Assembly: GCA_032622095.1 (NCBI GenBank)
Contig: CP136061.1
Location: 22,012,991 to 22,076,990, forward strand
Origin: Siphonodentalium dalli
Lineage: Eukaryota > Mollusca > Scaphopoda > Gadilida > Siphonodentaliidae
Length of the DNA stretch: 64,000 bases
Direction of reading: 5' to 3'
This document shows positions 47,901 through 58,200 of the stretch, piece after piece. Numbering within the stretch: position 1 is the stretch's first letter; every line of letters begins with the position of its first letter. The translations under genes were made by a program, and so were the position numbers. The notes beneath the pieces are model-generated. The model was not told where the DNA came from, searched no databases, and saw only the letters and a list, made by a program, of their open reading frames with translations.

Positions 47901-50900
47901 GTATCAAATGAGTTGTTACTAAGATTGGAATTGATGTAATATTTATATTATTATAATTACATTGTACAATATAAGTAACTTCAGAAAAATATCAACAATA
48001 ATTGATAATGATTAACTTAATTAACCCTTCCATGACTGGAGCTTCCTGAAATTTTGCGAAAACCCTGTGCCAATGCATTCTCTTATATATGCGAGTCTTC
48101 CATAGGGAGCCTCACATATGTACGAGAAAACATTGGCCTGACAACATTTACATTGACCTTGTAAACCAGTGCATTCTCTTATAAGAGACTCGTATATATA
48201 AGAGAATGCACTGGCACAGGATCTTTAATGCTGCACAAGCGCAGCTCCCGTCATGAAAGGGTTAACCATGGCCTAAGTTACAGAACGACATAAACTTTGT
48301 GAGTGACACAGGTGAGTAGCATACCGCAATATCCTCGAGTGTTGTACCGTCGTCCTTGATAGACACTTTATGGGAATTATTAGCACCAGATTTGTTGATC
48401 TCATTTAAGTAGTCCTGATCGACCTTGTCCATGGCTGTTTTAAAATCATTTGACCCTTCTCCCTGTTCACATAATAAAAGTTAAACTAACCAGAGGAAAA
48501 CAACATAATTTCATTAAATATTACACATTAGTTGCAATGCATGTAAGAAAATAAAAAAAGATATGAACTGAAATAAATACACATAAAACATGGTCTATTC
48601 CCAAGATTGTGATGCACAACTGCATGATGAAACCTCACCAATAAATGTAAATAGCTTATGTCCTCTTTAAATGATAATCATGATCATTTTGTAAATGTAA
48701 TTGAAACAGTAATTGAATTACATGCTATTTATCAAAGTAATGGAGAAATGGCCAATTACAAATTACCCTCAGTCAAGCCTTGAAATAGTATGTCTGTCAT
48801 TTGCAGAATGAGGTCCCCAGAGGGTGAATTTAGTGATGCTATCCCGCACAGCGGGCTAGCATCACCAAATTCACCCTCTGGGGACCTCATTCTGCAAATG
48901 ACAGACACCCTATTTCAAGGCTTGCTCAGTTACTTAATAAAAAGTAATTAATTACAGACAATTACAATTACAAATATTCCTTCCCTGAACATAAACATGA
49001 ACCAAGTTATATGCCAAAGTTATCTGTTCTAAAATTTGATAAAAATGTTCACTTCAGAGCTATCTATGCTGTGAATCTCAGCGATTAATAAAATACTGAT
49101 TGCTAACTAACGGACTTAAAATCTGATGAGAATCACAATCGTGATTCTTAATTTGATTCTTGTAAAAGCAGCTGATTCCCTGTAGAAATGTTATATTTTG
49201 ATTCTTGCAAAATTATACTGTAATAGATGTGAAAGAAAGCCTTCGTGGAGTATGTCAAGATATCAGCTAAGTATGCTGTACTGCAATTTTCCAGAAAGGT
49301 TTCTTCTGATTGGTGAACAAGGAATTTCTGGTAGGTTAAAAGTACTCGATCTGATTCGATGGTCCCCCATATCATTAGATTCCAACAACAACAACATTTG
49401 TTGAAAAGCCCCTTCAGTTATCAGAATCGATTAATTGCCCAAAAATAATGCTAACCACATTTTCAACAACTCCTAAAGTGACTTGATTTTAGAGTTATCC
49501 ATCTTCATCCGCAATTTGGTCTGAGACCGTTTGATCGTCGACTTTTTGCAAATTTGAAATTCAAATGGCTGCTGGCGGCCATGTTTTTTTAACAAATTTC
49601 GGGAAAAATTGATGGCTCAGATCTAGAGGTTACTCCGAAGATTCATATGAAGTTTGGTGAAAATTGGATGAGAGATGTGACATGTGAGGTGTGCTCACAG
49701 AAACCTACCTTTTTTATTTCCGGCTCCAGAGCCTCCAGTTTCTTCAATCTGAGGAAGGCTTCAAATTCAGATTCACCAAACAAGATTATTGGCTCAGTCC
49801 TTTCTCGAAGTCTTCTCACGACCTGATGGGATACATACATCAACAAAAAGATAAGCAGCAACAGACAATGGTCAGCATCCAGTAAGAAACAACATATATT
49901 ATAGGGCAGAAAGAAGTCTTAGAAGTTCAAAGTTGATATCTAGAGATGCAAACACACTGTTAGGCCTACAAATAGACCTTTATTTCCACTAACCCAAAAT
50001 GAGTCTATTTTGAACTGCAGAGTCTACACATTTTATTGTGAAATCGGAACCTCAAAATTTGTTTTTAAAAGTTTCAGTTCAAATTATGTCTATTAGAAAT
50101 GTCTTTTGAGGAGTTAAAGATTGTTGTACATCATATGTTGTGGTTCCAACAACTGTGGTATTCATTGACTAACTGTGGTATTCATTGATTAACTGTGGTA
50201 TTCATTGACTAACTGTGGTATTCATTGACTAACGGTGGTATTCATTGATTAACTGTGGTATTCATTGACTAACTGTGGTATTTATTGATTAACTGTGGTA
50301 TTCATTGATTAACTGTGGTATTCATTGACTAACTGCGGTATTCATTGAGTAACTGTGGTATTCATTGACTAACTGCGGTATTTATTGATTAACTGTGGTA
50401 TTCATTGACTAACTGTGGTATTCATTGACTAACTGTGGTATTCATTGACTAACTGTGGTATTCATTGACTAACTGTGGTATTCATTGACTAACTGTGGTA
50501 TTGAACATTTGACCATATTACAAAAATAAGTAATTTTTTGGCACATTACAATAAAGTGCTGCCTACGGTACGTACCTCTTTCCTTGAAAGCTGAGGTATT
50601 TTATCTTCCTGATTCTTGTTTTCGTCTGATGTCTGAGCATTTGATGTGCTATCCTGGCTGTCCTGTAATAAAAACCATTCCAAAATGCATAAAATGGTCA
50701 ATTTACACTGCAGATTCTTTTTTCTTTTTTTTTAAATAATAAGATTCTGATATATTTGTATACATGTGATTTTTCAATTATTTTTACTGCTGAAATTCTG
50801 ATATATTTGTATACATGTGGTTTTTCAATTATTTTTATTGCTGAGATTCTGATATATTTGTATACATGTTGTTTTGCATGATTTATAATATAGCATTTGT

Positions 50901-53900
50901 AACATAAAGTGTGATTAAAATTCCAATAGTTCTTCAATTGTATATCATTATACATAGGCATGCACATATTCTCAAAACAAGTGTCCCTCTTAACGCAATT
51001 ATTAAGTTTATAGCACATTGAAGGTGTGTTGAGACCATGTTGAAGTTTAATGCACTGTGTTCAAGTTATTATTTTGCAGTATATCTTTTAATTTACATTC
51101 AGCTTTGAATAATTTGTGTTATTTTCACACTCCAAGTCTCTGTTCGGTCACAGTGTAGTTGCGGTTATATTGGTCAGCAGGCTGGTTATTGGCCAAAACA
51201 AGCCGTCACAAAGACGTATCGCTGGCAGTACCTACGGCATCAATCTGTTTCATTAATGGTCACCTCCACCACGATATGTTGAGATGATGGCTATCTCCAA
51301 CGCATTGAGGAATATTGCAACCGCATTGAAGCAAAGTTGGAACCACATTGTGTTAACAAAAGAAACACAATGATGGTCATTATTCAATGCAGTCACACAG
51401 CGGTTCCAGCGTGGTCAAGGGGGGACACTTATTTTGAGAATATGTGCATGAATGTGCTTTCCAGAGAAGATGAGGCCTAAGCAGAATGAGGTCCCCATAG
51501 CATAGCAGGCTAGCATCACTAAATTCAACCTCTGGGGACCTCAATCTGCAAATGACAGGCACATTAAAATCAGACTTGGTTGGGACCATGAATAGATTTT
51601 TAAATGAACAGAAGGAACATTACAAACTGAATCGCTGGCCTCTGTTAAAGGTAACTCCTTAAGTCGACCATGTTTCTTCCAATATTAAGAGAAGGAAGAT
51701 TACAAACCGAATCGCTGGCCTCTGTTAACTCCTTAAGTCGACCATGTTTCTTCCAATATTGCTCAGCTTCCTTTGCTGCCAGGTCTCCTCTTTTAAAGTA
51801 TTTCTTATTAGGAGCCTGAAATAGATTGCGTAGATATAAATGAATTTCTTGTATTGTTAAAGTACCATAATACTATCACATAAAATGCATAAAGTTTCAT
51901 AAATATAAATAAGTTTTACTGGTGACTGTTATTTCGCAAGCGCTTCTAATGACCGCAGGTCATATTTTAAGCTAAATATTTCATTTTTGGACATTAACAA
52001 TTATGTAGATAATACAAGCCATTGAAATTCAGAAAACCTGAGTAGAATTGATGCATAGTAGAATGTTTCAGGTACAGTTGTCGTAATAGGAAGATACCAA
52101 CCTAAATCGGTCATGTGCAACCTCTCATAACCGTCAACAACCATCATCGCCACACCGACCCCCTCCCCCCAAATATTCTCATATTTATGGTCATATATAT
52201 GCTTCAAATGTAACGTTTTTTATTAATAATGTCAGACGGCAATTAGTTGACCAGTAAATAATTTCTAAAGGTCTTCAGGCCTGGATAAAATTCTCCGACT
52301 CTCTTATTCGTAGATATGGCAAGAAACGTAGTAAAAAAATTAGGCATATCCATTTTTTTTCCCCTGTAAAACATGCTTCATTTCTACCTGTTAAATATCT
52401 AAGTCAAAAAGTGGATTCAAAACCCCACAAAGCACTGCCGCAGCCGCCACAGCGCTGCATTGAGAAAAGAAAGGATGTGATATTTGTAAAACATGCTTCA
52501 TTTCTACCTGTTAAAAATCTAAGTCAATAAGTGGATTCAAAACCCCCTCAAAGCACTGCCGCAGCCGCTACAGCGCTGCATTGAAAAAAAATGGGACACA
52601 GTATTTTTAAAACATGCTTCATTTCTACCTGTTAAAAATCTAAGTCAAAAAGTGGATTCAGCGGCAAGAAACTTCTGCTTTTTAATGTGTAGCGATGCAG
52701 CAGGGAAAAAATTGGGTATGTCTAATTTTTCGACCACATTATCTGCCATACATTATATGCTCATAACTGATTAAGCCTTATTACTATTTTGTGTAGGTAC
52801 AAGATGCCCAAAGCTCTGCATGTATTTTCCAGTGAATGCACATCAATTTGGCTACAAAAAGTGACTGTTTTTTATAACTAGACCACAGACTACAGAAACT
52901 ATAGTGAAAAACCATTGCATATATAACCAAAATGAAATATTTTAAATATGGAATTGTTATTATAAGACTACATTCAAATGTATACCAGTAGTACCTGTTA
53001 ACACATGCATATAATATTTTACAAATAAGAGCTGCTAATCCATTAACCTCTTCGGTGCTAAATGACGTTATTAGGTTATGTGCTGGGCTGTTGACATTAT
53101 TGCCATTTACCAGTGGGAACATATAACAGGAATATCACGATTCCCAAGAACCATAAAACTGACTCAGTTGAAAGCCTATTATCGTTCACAGATAGTTATT
53201 CCAATGCACCAATATCTGAGTTCCAGTTATGTATAATGGCATACTGTTAGTGTGGTGAGTAATATATGCACAGCACCTAATTTTATACGGTACCATAGAC
53301 TACAGGAAGTAAAATTTTAATCGTCCTGCCGTCTGCATGTGTGGACCACACCAGAAATTGGCAGAAAAGTAAACTGCCAGGCTAAATAAACAACTCAGTG
53401 AGCACATCAAATTAAGTCATTGTTTCGTCATATTACATCATATAATGCTTAAGTACGCTTCTAACCAATTATTTTAATTTTAATATTAATTAACAGTTCT
53501 AGTAGTTTGATTGTTTTTTTCTCGCATTTCCTCCACGTGGGCCGCGATGCGTTTCGATTTGATTTTGATTGTTTCATGGTTCTTAAATAGTATACGTTAT
53601 AAATACAAAAGTTGTGTAACTAAAATATAATTATACGGTACTTCGCTTCACTCCCCTCTTTCGTTTTGGCTGATGCACGGTATGCAATACCAATTAACTT
53701 GACAAACGTTCTTCCTTCATGCACTCTATCCCTCTACCCCCTCTTTGAACAATATTTTTTCGGATCTAACATGTTATCCCCGTCTGCTAAATTTACCCTA
53801 TATGGTATCTACTCTGATACCAAGGGTAAACTTCCTGCTCCGAGGAAAAGACTTTATAAAAGCCTTTTAGGCTTGTTGTCCAATCCCCGTTTTGAATATT

Positions 53901-55214
53901 ATTATTACTTATGTCAATTTGTTTGAATGTATTACATGTTTTGTTCGAAAATAAATATTGTTTACAGTGAGCACATCATATAATTAATCTAGCTAAATAA
54001 ACAACTCAGTGAGCACATCATATAATTAATCTAGCCCAATCATGCAGGGCTGGCGGTCTAGAAATCCAGGAGGGCTATTAATAGCCCTCCTAGATCTGCC
54101 AAGGAGGGCTACAGCCCTCCTCAACTTTTAAAGTTATGATTTATTTTATCGGAGTTACTACTGCCGTTAGTTTGTCTATTTTTTATGTTATTTAACCCCA
54201 TCTAAATTAATTTTGTTATGTGGAAACAAAATGTCCAGTTGTGAATGTCAAATCCCCCACAGTAATTATGGTATGGTGAATATTTAACTACGGTATGTTT
54301 TACATGTTATGATAATTTATATGAACCACAAACAAAATGTAAGAGTGTTTGTACTCAACAATTTGTCAGTCGGTGTCCAACCCATGCAACGAAATTGGGT
54401 GAGTTTGTCCATGTTTAAAGCATTCTCAATGTTGTGTAATTTTACATAAAATACACAATCAAGAACAGTATTAAATCCAGTATATCTACACTTGAATACA
54501 GTTACAAATGACTGCTTTATTTATCAAAGTAATCTATATTCCATCACCGATTGCAGATGCTGCTTCCAGGAGTCAAGTCACTCTCTATAGATTTACTGGG
54601 TGTTTGCAATTGGGGACATAGAGAATAGTTTCTCAACTTTAATAATTGAATAACAGTGTGAACAAGAATACTTGGAGACATTAGCTCATTATATTAAAAG
54701 ATTACCAGCTAAATACAATTTTCACTGATAGGAACCGGAAACGGAACGAAAGGTTGAACTCAATTGAAACAGTGACATTTGGTTCTCACTATCCACAAAC
54801 ATGTGTTGATTTTATCCAGTGAAGTATATTGTAAGCTCAATCTTATGAAGAAAAATAATTTATTTTGTTCTTAAAATGTGGGAGAATCGATCAAAAGATC
54901 TGATTTACGAAACAGTTCGTTCCGGAATTTAGTGTAAACATATTTTTATTTCCAAATCCAAACATAATACACATAATACACAAATGACATAAATATACAA
55001 CATATAAGAGATAATGTATGGAAATGAGGATCAGACAACAAGCCCGAGGGCTTATATGAAGTCTTCTCCTCTTTGGCGACATGCCCCTTCCCCAATAAGT
55101 GAGGGAGGGGTATCGATCAGACGGGAAATAATAGAAATAATATTTTTTAAAGGAGAAGTAACTAAGTTTAAGTTGGGATGGACACAGCGGGAAGATAGTG
55201 TTAGGGATAGCAGG

Positions 55215-55251
<37 letters not shown>

Positions 55252-58200
55252 AGAGAGGATGAGAGGGAGAGTAAGAAAGTAGAGGGGACAGAGTTTTCAA
55301 TAATTTAGTTGCTGCGTGATGAAAATTATGCTCGTAGTAATATGCATGCGTCAGGCTCCATGGGAGGGGGGTCAATCGCAATGGCCAATTCCTATTTCAA
55401 TGCGGTTCACTGTGAATATCGCTGCATTCTTCATGTAGAATCATTTCACGTATATACAGGATAGTGACAAGTAAAGTAACTTACAAAATAATCGTTATCG
55501 GAAGACATTTAGTACTACATATATAATGGAGAACATCGTGCTGCCGCATAACGCGGCCGGAATCCAAAGCAATTTGTTACCCATACAGATCATGGAAATC
55601 TTTTTGTTCTCATAATATATGTCTGTACTGCATTAAATATTTGTTTGTTTTCGCGAAGACTAAGCTCTCTTGACCCCCGCATTAGTGTATTCTCAGATAA
55701 GGCAACATTTGGTAGGGAGTCATATAGTTCTCTTCTGGGCTCTTGATAAAATGTACATTCAAAGAGATAGTGGTAAGTTGTCTCAAATTCCCCACATAGA
55801 CAGAAGGGGGAAATTTTTACATGGTTATCTGTCAGGTCACCACTTAGGTGGCTGCAGTTCAATCTTAACCGGGTATGGAGGATATGAGATTTACGACATT
55901 TACTATGATAAAAATAGGCAGGTGGACGTATATTGTCACTGTTCAGTTCCTTTTTGAAGTCTTCGATTGTACTGCTGCTCTTTGTAGTTTCTGACAGTTT
56001 GTTCCATTCGGTAATTGCAGATGGTAAGAAAGAATCCATATAATAGTCATAATTAATATTCGAGGGTAGTCTTATATGTTCAAATCTTAAGTTATATCTG
56101 GAATTATTTGCCTGAATTGGTCGTACATAATTTCTTAAAATTGATGGAGCAGTTCCTCGTATCATTTTAAAAATTTGGCATAGCTTGTGTTTTCTACGGC
56201 GTGAAGAGAGGAGTTCCCAGCCAGTCTCTGACAAAAGGCACGCGTTACTCGTACTGATGGTTGCACCTGTTACTATTCGGGCCATTTCATACTGAACCTT
56301 TTCAATGTCATCACTAAGATAATCAGGGCAGTTATCCCAAACAGGGGAGGCATATTCCAGTATTGGTCGGATAAATGTATAATGTATTTTTTCAAGCGTT
56401 ACACTGCTTAGCTTGTATCTGTGTTTACGTACTAGATTTAGTTGACTCCATGCTTTGTCAAGCATAGATCTGATGTGGATACCCCAAGAGCCCAATTTAA
56501 TGATTCCGCCATAATGCCCATTTGACATCACCATCAGTTTCTGAGTTCATGCATGCACACAATGTACAATATAATTCTTTACAATTTAGAGGCAGTATTT
56601 TACTCATTAAACACAATAACATAACTAAATAATAAATGTCCTATCATAGACGAGGCGGGCTATAAAACGCCTGCCTTGGAAAATTCTAGACCGCCTTGAG
56701 ATTTCCAGGCCTGCCAATGTTAGGCCTACTAACTGTCCAGTGCCATATTCAGCCTTCATAATTGGCTACGGCAATCAGCATTGCCGAAGCAATTTGCTGA
56801 AGCAAACTGGGCCACGGCATACTGTTGCCGTAGCGGATTGCCGAAGCCAAACAATCTGAATTAAGAGGGCTGCATATTTGATAGATTTGCTTCGATTGAC
56901 ACAACATCACAACATATTCATTGTGCTCAAACAGATATAAAGTGTTTGTGTGAGAATGTTTGATTGGTTATCAGTCGAAAATACATTACCTGTTGCGATA
57001 TTATTGAACTGCCGATATACTGGTACCGTGAATAAAATAATGTGGCCGATGTAAGATGGTGTTGGTTTTAGTGATGAGCCGATTGTCAAATAGAGCCTTG
57101 CGCCGATTTGAGATCACAATCCGCCAATTCAAGTGCCGATTCCGATTATTGTAATAATTATTCCAAAATATGTTATATGTGTTATATACTACTTTGATTT
57201 GGAAGCAACAACATCAGTAATATACCAGCATACATAAGTATAAAGGTAGGTATGGGTGGACTTGTGAACGAATTCCGGCGTCCTGACAACCAATACACAT
57301 GTTATATTATGCTAAATTTACCGTAGATTTATGTCTATAAGTCGCTACTTGTTTACCCAGTATTTCCCCTCAAAATGTGCACGCGCCTTATACAACTAAG
57401 TCAATAGAATGTCTTGATTCTGGCTAAAATCAGACACAGGTGAGTTTTGGCATTCGCTGCGATGACAACTCAGAAGAGTGCATGACCGTTCACACCAAAA
57501 CAGGAACGAAATGTTTAATTACAAATAAAAACAATTACATAATATTAATAATTGTTACCAGTGTATTTATCACTATCCAATTAATAAAATACAAGAATTC
57601 AACATGAGACCTCCGTCTGAGGAAGAGAATTTTGATGTTATACCACAATATCCTGAACTCAACTGTAGAGACACTGAATACCAAGGATGACAAGGATGAC
57701 GCAACACTTTTTTACTGTCTGCATGTTGTTTTTTTTTTTTATGTCGGCTTTTAGGTCATTGAGGTCACTGGCTGACCTGGAATAAGTTTGAATGCTGGTG
57801 ATTAGCGGTCACTACGTTGAATAGTAGTCGTTAATTGGTGAACAATGGGGGATGTTGTAAACACACTACACTATATAATGGGTCTCGTCAGGATATTTTA
57901 CATATTTATTTCAATTCATTCGATATATAATAACTGAAGCGTGGTGAATGCAGTCAACCACGTAATTTATATGTGTCAGGTGACGTGTACTTTCGGGGGT
58001 TTATACCTGTGTTTGGCAGGACCTGGCTGCATAGCATCAAATTTGTGTTTGGTTACACTTTCCCCATGTTTACGGTCATTTATTCAACAAAACATCGTTA
58101 TATTTAACACAGTTTATTGAAGAAAAACAAGCACCTGATTATTATTTAGACAATCGAAAATGCCGATGTTGAAACCCGAGTACCGATTGTCATCCGATGG

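Noticed and set aside
50150-50503. Regular 20-bp repeats as a CRISPR array
   Set aside because: Units are directly adjacent without spacers, and the surrounding gene is a spliced animal gene.
55052-55381. 109-codon Ser/Leu-rich minus-strand ORF
   Set aside because: It is produced by the GA microsatellite.
54045-56710. Large transposon bounded by CAGGGCTGG... at 54045 and CCAGGCCTG at 56710, containing the LINE fragment
   Set aside because: The inverted ends match only with a gap and the flanking octamers do not agree, so I do not call one element.
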